From assembly GCF_002909445.1 (NCBI RefSeq), contig NZ_PPXC01000010.1, positions 83,235-147,234 of the forward strand: a DNA stretch of 64,000 nt, in the 5' to 3' direction. The notes beneath the pieces are model-generated. The model was given only the letters and a program-made list of their open reading frames with translations. It made no database searches and was not told the DNA's origin. This document shows, piece by piece, positions 26,181 through 35,506 of this stretch. The DNA comes from Arthrobacter glacialis. GTDB lineage: Bacteria; Actinomycetota; Actinomycetes; Actinomycetales; Micrococcaceae. The position numbers and the translations under genes are program-made. Each line of letters starts with the position of its first letter. Position 1 is the first letter of the stretch.

Positions 26181-27935
26181 ATGTTTTGGCGAGGCTGGAG
26201 TATTGCCCGCAGGCTCTTCGTTGCCAACCTGCTCTTTGTGGTGCTCCTGACCGCTGGTCTGGCCATTGTCATGGTGTCCGACGCCGGCTCCCGGACATAT
26301 GAGCAGACCCGCCAGCGCATGCTCTCGGTCGCCACCGCCATGGCGGATTCGCCGGTTGTGGTCGCGGCCGCGTCGGAACCGAACCCGCAGGCCACCCTGC
26401 AGCCCTACGCGAAGGCAGTCATGCGCGATGCCCACGTGGATTTCATCACCATCATGGACCCGCAAGGCATCCGCTGGACCCACCCAAACCCGGAGGAAAT
26501 CGGCAAACCATACGTCGGTTCCATTGCCCAGGCACAGGCGGGGAACACGTATTTTGAGACCACCGCTGGCACATTGGGCCCGTCGGTACGCGTCATTGTG
26601 CCCATCAAGGACGCGGCCGGGACCGTCACCGGCATGGTGGCCGCGGGCGTGACCGTCAACAACGTCCAGGTGCTCGTAGCAGCCCGGATCCCGGCGGTGC
26701 TGGGTCTGGCCGCGGCGCTATTATTGGCGGGATCGCTGGCCGCCTGGGCCCTGGGCCGGTACCTTAAACGCGTGACCTTTGGCTGGGGTCCCGAGGAACT
26801 GGGGCAGCTTTTTGCCTACTACGAATCGGTGCTGCATTCCGTGCGCGAGGGCCTGATTCTGGTGGACACGCGCGAGACCATGGTCCTCTACAACGACCAT
26901 GCCGCCCTCTTGCTGGGCATTGACTCACCCGGTTCCGGCACTGCGGGCAATGGCCCATCCAGGCGCACCGCCGGAACCAAGGGCAGTGGCGCATCCAGGG
27001 GCACCGCTGCCTCCCCCAGCACCGGGTCAGCTGCCGCGCGGCCCACGTTGGATTCACTGGGGCTGCCCGAGTCGCTGAGGGAACTGTTGGCCAGCGGGCG
27101 CACGGCCACCGACGAAGTCCACCTGGCCGGCGACCGTCTGCTGGTGGTCAGCCAGCGTCCGGCCCGGGCACCGGGCAGCAACAGTCCGGCCGGCACCGTG
27201 GCAACATTGCGTGATCACACCGAATTGACGGCCCTGGCGGGCAGCCTCAGCAGCACCCAGACACTGGTGGAGGCGCTGCGCTCTCAAACGCACGAACACG
27301 CAAACCGCTTGCACGCCATCATTTCCTTGATCGAGCTGGACCGCCCCCGTGAAGCCTTGGCCTTTGCCACGTCCGAACATTTAGAGAATGTGCACCTTGG
27401 CGGAAAGTTTGTGGACACCTTCGACGAGCCGTTCCTCGCCGCACTGTTGCTGGGCAAGCGCGCCCAGGCCGATGAACGCGGGGTGACGCTTGCGCTCACA
27501 GCTTCCGGGACCTTGCCACCGGACACCTTGGACACCCGCGAACTGGTGACACTGCTGGGCAACTTGGTGGACAACGCCATCGACGCGGCGGCGCAAAGCC
27601 CGGATGCATCCGGCACCGCCGCACAGTCAGCTTCTCAACCCCCCACCGTTTGGGTTGACCTTCTGGTGGCCGAGGGCACCCTGACCCTCACCGTGGCGGA
27701 CAATGGCCCCGGTCTGCCCACCACCGATCTTGACGTGCTCGGGCGCATCGGCACCACTGACAAAGCGTCTGTGGCCCCTGGCGGGCGCGGCTATGGCATT
27801 GCCCTCATCCGCCGGGCCACCGCCGCACTGGGAGGCACCATCACGGCCGAGAACGACGGCGGCGCCGTCATGACCGCCGTCGTGCCCCTTGGCCCTCCTT
27901 TCGAAACCACGTCTGAAAATCGAGGAAATCAATGA
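26181..27935 (+). CDS. sensor histidine kinase, DcuS/CitA type
   Basis: Senses an extracellular carboxylate and phosphorylates its response regulator. Residues 10-32 and 170-192 are membrane segments enclosing a PASp/Cache-like sensor domain; a cytoplasmic PAS domain follows (about 215-345), then the H-box RSQTHEHANRLHAIISLIEL typical of CitA/DcuS kinases, and a HATPase domain with LVDNAIDAAA, VADNGPGL and GGRGYGIALI. The PAS domain is interrupted at about residues 248-290 by a Ser/Gly/Ala/Thr-rich insert encoded by imperfect DNA repeats. It overlaps the next gene by four bases. Its likely target is the divergent dctA. Confidence 0.9.
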   Translation: MFWRGWSIARRLFVANLLFVVLLTAGLAIVMVSDAGSRTYEQTRQRMLSVATAMADSPVVVAAASEPNPQATLQPYAKAVMRDAHVDFITIMDPQGIRWTHPNPEEIGKPYVGSIAQAQAGNTYFETTAGTLGPSVRVIVPIKDAAGTVTGMVAAGVTVNNVQVLVAARIPAVLGLAAALLLAGSLAAWALGRYLKRVTFGWGPEELGQLFAYYESVLHSVREGLILVDTRETMVLYNDHAALLLGIDSPGSGTAGNGPSRRTAGTKGSGASRGTAASPSTGSAAARPTLDSLGLPESLRELLASGRTATDEVHLAGDRLLVVSQRPARAPGSNSPAGTVATLRDHTELTALAGSLSSTQTLVEALRSQTHEHANRLHAIISLIELDRPREALAFATSEHLENVHLGGKFVDTFDEPFLAALLLGKRAQADERGVTLALTASGTLPPDTLDTRELVTLLGNLVDNAIDAAAQSPDASGTAAQSASQPPTVWVDLLVAEGTLTLTVADNGPGLPTTDLDVLGRIGTTDKASVAPGGRGYGIALIRRATAALGGTITAENDGGAVMTAVVPLGPPFETTSENRGNQ

Positions 27936-28633
27936 CCGGCCCATCCCCCATCCGAGTGCTCGTGGTGGACGATGAGCCCATCGCGCTGGCTGCGCACGCA
28001 GATTATGTCCGGCGGCTGGACGGCTTTGAGGTGGTGGCCGCAGCGCACGGCATGGGGGCGGCATTGGCGGTCTTGAATGACCCCGCCACCCCCACCATCC
28101 AGCTAATTTTGTTGGACATGAACCTGACCGACGGCCACGGGCTCGACCTGCTGCGGCGCATCCACGGGCTGGGACTGGTCCCAGACGTTGTGGCCATCAC
28201 GGCGGTGCGGGATGTCCATGTGGTGCGTTCTGCCATCGCCTTGGGCATTACGGCATACCTGATCAAACCCTTTACCTTTGCCGCGTTCAGGGAAAAGTTG
28301 GAGAACTACCGCAATTATCACGCTGTCTTGGCGGACAGGACGCAGACGTCGCAGGATGCCGTTGACAGGGCGTTGTCCCAGCTGCGCCCCACCGGGAAGT
28401 TGACGCTGCCCAAGGGCATGTTGCCCGAGACGCTCAGCGCCGTGGCGGACTGGCTGCGAACCCGGGAACAGCCAGCATCAGCCACCGAAGCCGCAGCGGG
28501 CCTGGCCATGTCACGTGTCACGGCGCGGCGCTACCTGGATCACCTGGTCGAGACCGGATCCGCAAGCAAGGCCCCAAGGCACGGCTCCCCCGGCCGGCCG
28601 GAGTTGGAGTACAGCTGGTCCCGCCTCCGTTGA
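27932..28633 (+). CDS. response regulator, CitB/DcuR type
   Basis: A 233-residue regulator: receiver domain with the acidic pocket VVDDEPI, phospho-acceptor Asp in LILLDMNLTDGHGLDLL, and Lys in YLIKPFTF; then a C-terminal helix-turn-helix, TEAAAGLAMSRVTARRYLDH, of the CitB/DcuR kind. Coupled to the kinase by a four-base overlap. It probably activates dctA upstream and perhaps the carrier gene downstream. Confidence 0.9.
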   Translation: MTGPSPIRVLVVDDEPIALAAHADYVRRLDGFEVVAAAHGMGAALAVLNDPATPTIQLILLDMNLTDGHGLDLLRRIHGLGLVPDVVAITAVRDVHVVRSAIALGITAYLIKPFTFAAFREKLENYRNYHAVLADRTQTSQDAVDRALSQLRPTGKLTLPKGMLPETLSAVADWLRTREQPASATEAAAGLAMSRVTARRYLDHLVETGSASKAPRHGSPGRPELEYSWSRLR

Positions 28634-28798
28634 GAGAGGAGTCGCTCGCCGCGCCCTCCCGCGCGGTAAAGGAGTTAGGCGACGGGCACCTGATTTCGGG
28701 GAATGGCCCGCACCGCTTAGTATTGCTGAGGCGTGTTTCGCGCCACAATCCATTCGCGCACTACCGTGCGCCCCCCATCCCGTGATCTTGAGGCCCCA

Positions 28799-30082
28799 AT
28801 GAAGCTGCTGAAATCGATCCCCCTGCTCGGGTGGATCATCATATCTATCGTCCTGGGCATTCTGACCGGCCCGTTCATCCCCGCGTGGCTCGGCGGGGCA
28901 TTCCTGACGTACAACTCAATCTTCTCGGGGTTCCTGGGCTTTATCGTGCCACTGATCATCGTGGGGCTCGTTACGCCCGCAATCGCTGAGCTCGGCAAAG
29001 GCGCCGGGAAGTGGCTCGGGATCACTGCCATGATCGCTTACGGATCCACGATCCTGGCGGGGCTGCTCGCTTACTTCGTGAGCCGCTGGGTCTTCACCTC
29101 AACCTTGGCCGGCGGCGGCCTCGACGCCCTTGGCGATGAATCCGGATCAGGTTTCACACCGTACCTGACGGTCGTGGGTGCCGCCGGCGACTCGGCGACC
29201 GAGATTGTCCTTGAGCCAGTGATTGGCGTCATGAGCGCACTCGTGCTCGCGTTCGTGATCGGCATCGGCGTTACCTCATTCCACAGCAAGGTGCTCTTTC
29301 GCGGAGCCATCGAGTTCCGCACGATCATCGAGTCCGTGATCCGGCGCATCATCGTGCCCGCGCTGCCACTGTTCATCTTCGGCATCTTCATGGACCTCTC
29401 AGCGAGCGGCTCCGCCATGACTGTCGTGACGAAGTTCCTGCTCGTGGCCCTCGTCTCCTTTGCATTGACCTTTGTCGTCTTGCTCCTGCAGTACTCGATC
29501 GCGGGCATGATGGCTGGAATCAACCCGCTCAAGGCGCTGTGGAACATGCGTGATGCCTACTTCACGGCGCTTGGCACGTCATCCTCGGCCGCAACGATTC
29601 CAGTAACCCTCGCGTCAACCAAGAAGAACGGTGTCTCCGATTCTGTTGCGGGCTTTGTCATCCCACTGTGCGCCACGATTCACTTGTCAGGTTCAATGGT
29701 AAAGATCACCTGCTTCTCGATCGCGGTGCTGCTGCTCACCGGCGGTGACGTCACGTTCGGCGCGTACTTCCCGTTCATCTTGATGCTTGGCGTCATGATG
29801 ATCGCCGCCCCGGGCGTTCCCGGCGGCGCGATCGCCGCAGCCGCCGGCCTGCTCGCCCAGATGCTCGGCTTCGGCGAGGTCGAGGTGGGGCTCATGTTCG
29901 CGGCCTACATCGCGCTCGACAGCTTCGGTACGGCAACGAACGTGACCGGCGATGGTGCCATCGCCTTGATCATGAACAAGCTCACCCGCGGCAAGCTCGG
30001 CACACAGGCGCAGGATCCGGCAGACGAAACAGTGGAAGCCGGAGAGGGTAGCGAGACAGCGTCGCATACTTTGGCCCAGTAA
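28799..30082 (+). CDS. dicarboxylate/amino acid:cation symporter, SstT-like
   Basis: A DAACS-family carrier of about 427 residues with eight membrane segments and two re-entrant hairpins. The first hairpin shows SSSAATIPVTLAS, and later comes NVTGDGAIALIMNKL. It is more like SstT and amino-acid carriers than DctA; the substrate could be serine/threonine, glutamate or a dicarboxylate. The frame is open from 28733 (GTG), but the ATG at 28799 begins the family-like sequence and has TTGAGG upstream. Codons seem richer in CTC, ATC and TCG than in neighbours, a mild hint of transfer. The 165 bp before it hold no gene that I can see. Confidence 0.85.
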   Translation: MKLLKSIPLLGWIIISIVLGILTGPFIPAWLGGAFLTYNSIFSGFLGFIVPLIIVGLVTPAIAELGKGAGKWLGITAMIAYGSTILAGLLAYFVSRWVFTSTLAGGGLDALGDESGSGFTPYLTVVGAAGDSATEIVLEPVIGVMSALVLAFVIGIGVTSFHSKVLFRGAIEFRTIIESVIRRIIVPALPLFIFGIFMDLSASGSAMTVVTKFLLVALVSFALTFVVLLLQYSIAGMMAGINPLKALWNMRDAYFTALGTSSSAATIPVTLASTKKNGVSDSVAGFVIPLCATIHLSGSMVKITCFSIAVLLLTGGDVTFGAYFPFILMLGVMMIAAPGVPGGAIAAAAGLLAQMLGFGEVEVGLMFAAYIALDSFGTATNVTGDGAIALIMNKLTRGKLGTQAQDPADETVEAGEGSETASHTLAQ

Positions 30083-30132
30083 CTCTTCAACCGTGCCCGC
30101 GCAGCTCACCAACGGCTGCGCTAAGAACGCAC

Positions 30133-30180
30133 CGAAGCTCCAGACGTTGCCGCTACGGATCGGCAACGTCTGGAGCTTCG
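30133..30180. repeat. perfect hairpin between the symporter and prpE (convergent)
   Basis: Twenty-base arms, starting CGAAGCTCCAGACG, are exactly complementary around an 8-base loop. It lies 51 bp after one stop and 60 bp before the other, so a terminator shared by both directions is likely. Confidence 0.85.
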
Positions 30181-30239
30181 TGGTTAACAACACCGCCTGA
30201 ACCCGGCCGCTCATGACCGCCCTGCCCTGGCTCAGGGCT

Positions 30240-32138
30240 CTAGCTCGGGCGCAGGACCGGGACGAGCGCATCAATGACGGCGGGGTCCTCGATGGTGGAC
30301 GGGACCGCATAGTCGTCGCCGTCGGCAATTTGGCGCATGGTCTTGCGCAGGATCTTTCCGGAACGGGTCTTCGGCAGGGCATCCACCACTACCGCCATTT
30401 TGAAGTCGGCCACGGGCCCAATCTCGCGCCGCACCAGTGCTACCAGCTCCTTTTGCAGCTCCTCCGGTGCCAGCGTAACGCCGGACTTAACGACCACGAA
30501 ACCCACGGCCTTTTGACCCTTGAGCGGGTCGGCAATACCAATGACGGCACATTCGGCCACGGCCGGGTGCGTGCCGATGACCTGCTCGATGGCGCCGGTG
30601 GAGAGCCTGTGGCCGGCCACATTGATGACATCGTCGGTGCGACCCATGACAAACACGTAACCGTCCTCGTCCTGGTAGCCGGAATCGCCCGTGACGTAAA
30701 AGCCCTCAAAGGCGCTCAGATAGGAATCGATAAAGCGCTGATCGTCATTCCACAGCGTGGGCAGCGTGCCCGGAGGCAGCGGCAGGCCAAGCACAATGTT
30801 GCCCTCCTCCCCCGTGGCTACGTCGACGCCCATGCCGTCCACAATCCGCAGGTCAAAGCCGGGCATCGGCACCGTGGGCGAGCCCGCCTTCAGTGGCAGG
30901 GGCTCCAGCCCGCGTGGATTGCCCACAATGACCCAGCCGGTTTCGGTCTGCCACCAGTGGTCAACGACCGGCACTCCGAGTACCTTGCCGGCCCAATGAT
31001 AGGTACCGGTGTCCAAGCGCTCGCCCGCGGTGAACAGCGTTTGGAGGCTGCCGACGTCGTACTTCTCCAACAGTGCAGCCTCCGGATCCATCTTGCGGAT
31101 GGCCCGCAGCGCGGTGGGCGCCGTGAACAGCGCCTTGACCTTGTGCTGCTCAATGACACGCCAAAACGCACCGGCGTCGGGGGTGCCCACGGGCTTGCCC
31201 TCATACATCACGGTCGTGGCCCCGGCCAGCAGCGGCCCGTACACAATGTAGGAATGCCCCACCACCCAGCCAACATCGGAGGCCGTCCACCAGACATCGC
31301 CCGGTCCAATATCGTAGTGGTTGGCCATGGTCCATAGAAGTGCGACGGCGTGACCCCCATTATCGCGAACCACACCCTTGGGAGCCCCGGTGGTTCCGGA
31401 GGTGTAGAGCACGTAGAGCGGGTCGGTCGCCTTCACCGGCACGGGCGCGGCGGGTTCGGTGGCTGCGAGCGCAGTGTCCCAATCCATGGCATTCAGACCG
31501 AGGGCGGAAGGATCGGTTGCAAAGCCATCACGGTGCTTGATGATCACCGGCAGCTGGGGGACCCCGGCTTTGGCCAGTGCTTCGTGGACGGTGGGCAGGT
31601 ACTCGACGAGTCGGTTGGGCTCCAACCCTCCTGAGGTGGTGACAACAACTGTGGGCCCGGCATCTTGGATGCGCACGGCCAGCTCACTGGCGGCGAACCC
31701 GCCAAACACCACCGAGTGGATCGCTCCGAGGCGTGCGGTGGCCAGCATGGCAATGGCGGCCTCGGGAATCATGGGCAGGTAGATCAGTACCCTGTCGCCC
31801 TTGCCTACCCCTTGTTCCCGGAGCACACCGGCAAAGCGAGCCACCAGGTCGGTAAGCTCGGCGAAGGTGTAGACACGCTGCGTATCCTGCATGGCTGAAT
31901 CGTGAATCAGGGCCGGCTGCTCCCCGCGCCCCGCCTCAACATGCCTGTCCAGGGCGTTGTAGCAAGTATTGAGTTCACCGTCGGCAAACCAACGACCGCG
32001 CGGCGCTTGTTCCTTGTTGTGTCCTTGAGTAGGCGCCACCACCCAATCAACGGCCTGCGCCGCCTGGAGCCAGAACCCGTCAGGATTGCTCATACTGCGC
32101 TGGTATTCATCCCGGTAGCTTAAGGCGTCCAATGCCAT
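30240..32138 (-). CDS. prpE: propionyl-CoA synthetase
   Basis: Activates propionate with ATP and CoA to propionyl-CoA, feeding the 2-methylcitrate cycle. The 632 residues carry the acetyl-CoA synthetase-like N-terminus, the P-loop YTSGTTGAPKGVVRDNGGHA, the adenylation segment WWQTETGWVIVGNP and the C-terminal catalytic-lysine motif TRSGKILRKTMRQI. The VVRDNGGHAV sequence fits PrpE better than Acs. It is divergent from the GntR regulator and prpDBC; two TGTATACA operators lie between. Confidence 0.93.
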   Translation of the reverse strand: MALDALSYRDEYQRSMSNPDGFWLQAAQAVDWVVAPTQGHNKEQAPRGRWFADGELNTCYNALDRHVEAGRGEQPALIHDSAMQDTQRVYTFAELTDLVARFAGVLREQGVGKGDRVLIYLPMIPEAAIAMLATARLGAIHSVVFGGFAASELAVRIQDAGPTVVVTTSGGLEPNRLVEYLPTVHEALAKAGVPQLPVIIKHRDGFATDPSALGLNAMDWDTALAATEPAAPVPVKATDPLYVLYTSGTTGAPKGVVRDNGGHAVALLWTMANHYDIGPGDVWWTASDVGWVVGHSYIVYGPLLAGATTVMYEGKPVGTPDAGAFWRVIEQHKVKALFTAPTALRAIRKMDPEAALLEKYDVGSLQTLFTAGERLDTGTYHWAGKVLGVPVVDHWWQTETGWVIVGNPRGLEPLPLKAGSPTVPMPGFDLRIVDGMGVDVATGEEGNIVLGLPLPPGTLPTLWNDDQRFIDSYLSAFEGFYVTGDSGYQDEDGYVFVMGRTDDVINVAGHRLSTGAIEQVIGTHPAVAECAVIGIADPLKGQKAVGFVVVKSGVTLAPEELQKELVALVRREIGPVADFKMAVVVDALPKTRSGKILRKTMRQIADGDDYAVPSTIEDPAVIDALVPVLRPS

Positions 32139-32210
32139 GGTGGTTCTCCATCCACGTTGATGTGATGTGAGCCATGCTACAGTCGCGGTTCAGCCCATGA
32201 CAAGAACCAA

Positions 32211-32280
32211 TGTATACACAGAATGAATTTATGCTGGATATTTTGCAAATATTGCCTAAATGGACTGTTCTTTGTATACA
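32211..32280. promoter_or_regulatory. two TGTATACA operators in the prp divergent region
   Basis: TGTATACA occurs at 32211-32218 and again at 32273-32280, 62 bp apart. The palindrome matches the kind of site (TTGTATACA) bound by FCD-type GntR repressors. The adjacent GntR gene probably binds both, controlling itself, prpDBC and prpE. A 62-bp spacing (about six helical turns) could allow looping. Confidence 0.65.
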
Positions 32281-32354
32281 CTGAGCGGGTATTGTGTTCT
32301 GTACTGCACATCCACCACGCCCGGTCCGGATGTCTGACTCACCGAGGAGGGTCC

Positions 32355-32990
32355 ATGCGAGCCAGCGAACGTGCCTATGTCACCTTGCGCGCTGACATCA
32401 TCAACTGGCACCTCACTCCGGGAACCGTCCTGGGAGAGGTTGAACTCTCCGAACGCTTGGGAGTATCCCGCACCCCCATCCGCGAAGCACTGGCCAAGCT
32501 CACCGCTGAGGGGCTGACCGAACCGCAAAGCGGTCGTGGCATGGTGGTGAGCGAAATTTCCCTTGACCACCTGGATGAACTCTTCGAGCTCCGCTCCGCC
32601 CTTGAATGCAGGGCAGCAGAATTGGCCGCCCAGCGTTGCGATCCGGAGATCTTCTTGGCCCTGCACCACCAACTCACCAACGCCGGTGAGCTCATTACGG
32701 CCCAGGACCCCGCCCGCACTGACTATTACCAGCTGGCCGGCGAGCTCGACATCGCGGTGGATGCCGCCGTCGGCAATCACTACCTGACCCAGGCGCTGAA
32801 GAACCTGCGCGTCCATCTTGTCCGTGTGCGGCGTCTGGGCAAGGACAACCCCACCCGGCTCCGTGATGCAGCCCGCGAACATGCGGCGATTGCTCTGGCC
32901 ATTGCCCACGGCAAGCCCGCCGTGGCCAGCGCGGCTACCACTGTCCACCTGGACAACAGCCTGCGCCACCTACTGAGCACCACACACTAA
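32355..32990 (+). CDS. GntR family regulator with FCD domain, probable prp regulator
   Basis: A 211-residue repressor-type protein: an N-terminal winged helix (YVTLRADIINWHLTPGT, then LSERLGVSRTPIREALAKL) and an all-helical FCD ligand-binding domain with ELRSALECRAAELAAQR. The frame is open from 32223, but the ATG at 32355 has GGAGGG at good spacing and begins the domain. It is the first gene before prpD, so it likely controls the methylcitrate genes in response to a propionate-pathway intermediate. Confidence 0.88.
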   Translation: MRASERAYVTLRADIINWHLTPGTVLGEVELSERLGVSRTPIREALAKLTAEGLTEPQSGRGMVVSEISLDHLDELFELRSALECRAAELAAQRCDPEIFLALHHQLTNAGELITAQDPARTDYYQLAGELDIAVDAAVGNHYLTQALKNLRVHLVRVRRLGKDNPTRLRDAAREHAAIALAIAHGKPAVASAATTVHLDNSLRHLLSTTH

Positions 32991-33021
32991 ATTTTCACAG
33001 CACCCTTAGACAAGGAACACC

Positions 33022-34542
33022 ATGACCATTGAGCACAACGTCCGCGTTTACAAGAGCGAAGAGAACCTGGCCCGGCAGGACCAGCTGGCACACAAGATCG
33101 CCACCGTGGCCGCCGATCCCGTGGCCGTCACGGCCGAGGTCACCGAGATGATCATCAACCGTGTCATTGACAACGCGTCCGTGGCGATCGCCTCGCTGAA
33201 CCGTGGCCCCATTGTTGCCGCCCGCGCCCAGGCACTGACCCACGCCCCTTCCACCGGCGGCTCCGGCGCCTCCGTCTTCGGCATCACCGAAAAAGTCTCC
33301 CCCGAGTGGGCGGCCTGGGCCAACGGCGTGGCCGTGCGTGAACTCGACTACCATGACACCTTCCTGGCCGCCGAGTACTCCCACCCCGGCGATAACATCC
33401 CGCCGATCCTGGCCGTCGCCCAGCACACCGGAGCCTCAGGCGCTGACCTGATCCGCGGCATTGCCACCGGCTACGAGATCCAGGTGGACCTGGTGAAGGC
33501 CATCTGCTTGCACAAGCACAAGATTGACCATGTGGCCCACCTGGGCCCGTCGGCCGCCGCCGGCATTGGCACCTTGTTGAACCTTGAGGTGGAAACCATC
33601 TTCCAGGCCGTGGGCCAGGGCCTGCACACCACCACGGCCACCCGCCAGTCACGCAAGGGCGAGATCTCCACGTGGAAGGCACACGCCCCCGCCTTCGCCG
33701 GCAAGATGGCCGTTGAAGCTGCCGACCGTGCCATGCGCGGACAGACCTCACCGGTGCCGATCTACGAGGGCGAAGACGGCGTCATCGCCTGGATGCTCGA
33801 CGGCGCCGACGCCCAGTACACCGTCCCCCTGCCGGCCGCCGGAGAAGCCAAGCGCGCCATCATGGACACGTATACAAAGGAACACTCCGCCGAGTACCAG
33901 GCCCAGGCCTGGATCGACTTGGCCCGCAAGCTCCACGGCGAGCACCCCGAGGCCACAGACCCGGCCAATGTCGCAAGCGTGCTGATCAAGACCAGCCACC
34001 ACACCCACTACGTGATCGGCTCCGGCGCCAACGATCCGCAGAAATACGATCCCACCGCGTCACGGGAAACCCTTGACCACTCCATCCCGTACATCTTCAC
34101 GGTGGCCTTGCAGGACGGCGCGTGGCACCACGTGGACTCCTACTCCCCCGAGCGCGCTGGCCGCCCCGACACCGTGGAGCTATGGCACAAGGTCACCACG
34201 GAAGAGGACGCCGAATGGACGCGCCGCTACCACTCTCTGGACATTGCCGAGAAGGCCTTCGGCGGCACTGTGGAGATCACGCTCAATGACGGCACGCTCA
34301 TCACGGACTCCATCGCCGTCGCTGACGCCCACCCGCTCGGCGCCCGGCCCTTTGCCCGCGAGCAGTACATCAACAAGTTCCGCACCCTGGCCGCTGGCCT
34401 GGTGGAGGAAGCCGAGATCAACCGCTTCATCGCGGCAGCAGAGAACCTTCCCCACCTGGCCGCCGGGGAACTGGGCCAGCTCAACATCACCGCAGCTCCC
34501 GGCGTCGTGGATCTCGCCAAGGGACCGAAGGGGTTGTTCTAA
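33022..34542 (+). CDS. prpD: 2-methylcitrate dehydratase
   Basis: Dehydrates 2-methylcitrate to 2-methyl-cis-aconitate in propionate breakdown. The 506-residue protein is a MmgE/PrpD-family enzyme: [40 protein letters not shown] and [17 protein letters not shown] are seen in the first 200 residues, and [13 protein letters not shown] further on. An AAGGA ribosome binding site lies at the usual distance. It is followed one base later by prpB, so the two are one operon. Confidence 0.94.
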   Translation: MTIEHNVRVYKSEENLARQDQLAHKIATVAADPVAVTAEVTEMIINRVIDNASVAIASLNRGPIVAARAQALTHAPSTGGSGASVFGITEKVSPEWAAWANGVAVRELDYHDTFLAAEYSHPGDNIPPILAVAQHTGASGADLIRGIATGYEIQVDLVKAICLHKHKIDHVAHLGPSAAAGIGTLLNLEVETIFQAVGQGLHTTTATRQSRKGEISTWKAHAPAFAGKMAVEAADRAMRGQTSPVPIYEGEDGVIAWMLDGADAQYTVPLPAAGEAKRAIMDTYTKEHSAEYQAQAWIDLARKLHGEHPEATDPANVASVLIKTSHHTHYVIGSGANDPQKYDPTASRETLDHSIPYIFTVALQDGAWHHVDSYSPERAGRPDTVELWHKVTTEEDAEWTRRYHSLDIAEKAFGGTVEITLNDGTLITDSIAVADAHPLGARPFAREQYINKFRTLAAGLVEEAEINRFIAAAENLPHLAAGELGQLNITAAPGVVDLAKGPKGLF

Positions 34543-34543
34543 C

Positions 34544-35473
34544 ATGCTGTATTCCAAGAAAACTCCTGAGCAGAAGCGCCGTGACCTGCGCGCCATGCTG
34601 GTTCCGGGCGCTGCTGTCCAGTTCCCGGGCGCGTTCAACCCGCTCTCGGCGCGCCTCATTGAGGAAAAGAAGTTCGACGGCGTGTACATCTCCGGCGCTG
34701 TCCTCGCCAACGATTTGGGGTTGCCGGACATTGGCATGACCACGCTGACCGAGGTGGCCGCCCGCGGTGGTCAGATTGCGCGCATGACGGACTTGCCGTG
34801 CCTGATCGACGCCGACACCGGTTTTGGCGAGCCCATGAATGTGGCCCGCACCATCCAGGAGCTGGAAAATGCCGGGCTGGCCGGTTGCCACATTGAGGAC
34901 CAGTTCAACCCCAAGCGTTGCGGCCACCTCGACGGCAAGAACATGGTGGATTTGGATACGGCGATCAAGCGTATCGCCGCCGCCGCCGATGCCCGCAGGG
35001 ATGAAAACTTCCTGATCATGGCCCGCACCGACATCCGCGCCGTGGAAGGCCTGGATGCTGCCATTGACCGTGCCAAGGCTCTCGTTGACGCCGGAGCGGA
35101 TGCCATCTTCCCCGAAGCCATGAAAAGCGTGGCCGAATTTGAGGCCGTGTGCAAGGCGGTCAACGTGCCGGTGTTGGCGAACATGACCGAGTTTGGCAAG
35201 AGCGAACTGTTCACCCGGGATGCGCTGGCCGCGGCCGGCGTGGCCATGATCATCTACCCGGTCACGCTGCTGCGCAGTGCCATGGGTGCGGCCGAGCGCG
35301 TTTTGGACGCGATATCCGCCGACGGCACCCAGAAGGCTGCGGTGCCGGAGATGTTGACCCGGGCCCGGCTCTATGAATTAGTTGACTATGAGGCGTATAA
35401 CCAGTTTGATACGTCCATCTTTAATTTTCAGGTCCCCGGCCTGGATACCGACAGCAACAGCGCAAACCTTTAG
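34544..35473 (+). CDS. prpB: 2-methylisocitrate lyase
   Basis: Cleaves 2-methylisocitrate to pyruvate and succinate. The 309-residue protein is a PEP mutase/isocitrate lyase family member; the catalytic loop PKRCGHLDGK (Cys nucleophile/base) and metal site segment LIDADTGFGEP are visible. The frame is open much further upstream but that part is a shadow of prpD; the ATG at 34544 begins the family sequence MLYSKKTPEQKRRDL, one base after prpD's stop. Confidence 0.95.
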   Translation: MLYSKKTPEQKRRDLRAMLVPGAAVQFPGAFNPLSARLIEEKKFDGVYISGAVLANDLGLPDIGMTTLTEVAARGGQIARMTDLPCLIDADTGFGEPMNVARTIQELENAGLAGCHIEDQFNPKRCGHLDGKNMVDLDTAIKRIAAAADARRDENFLIMARTDIRAVEGLDAAIDRAKALVDAGADAIFPEAMKSVAEFEAVCKAVNVPVLANMTEFGKSELFTRDALAAAGVAMIIYPVTLLRSAMGAAERVLDAISADGTQKAAVPEMLTRARLYELVDYEAYNQFDTSIFNFQVPGLDTDSNSANL

Positions 35474-35506
35474 GCATCAGTTCATTTTCAAGAAGGAGTA
35501 CCAACT

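Noticed and set aside
34073-34543. Extended N-terminus for prpB
   Set aside because: The upstream part of the frame is the shadow of prpD; the family sequence begins at the ATG at 34544.
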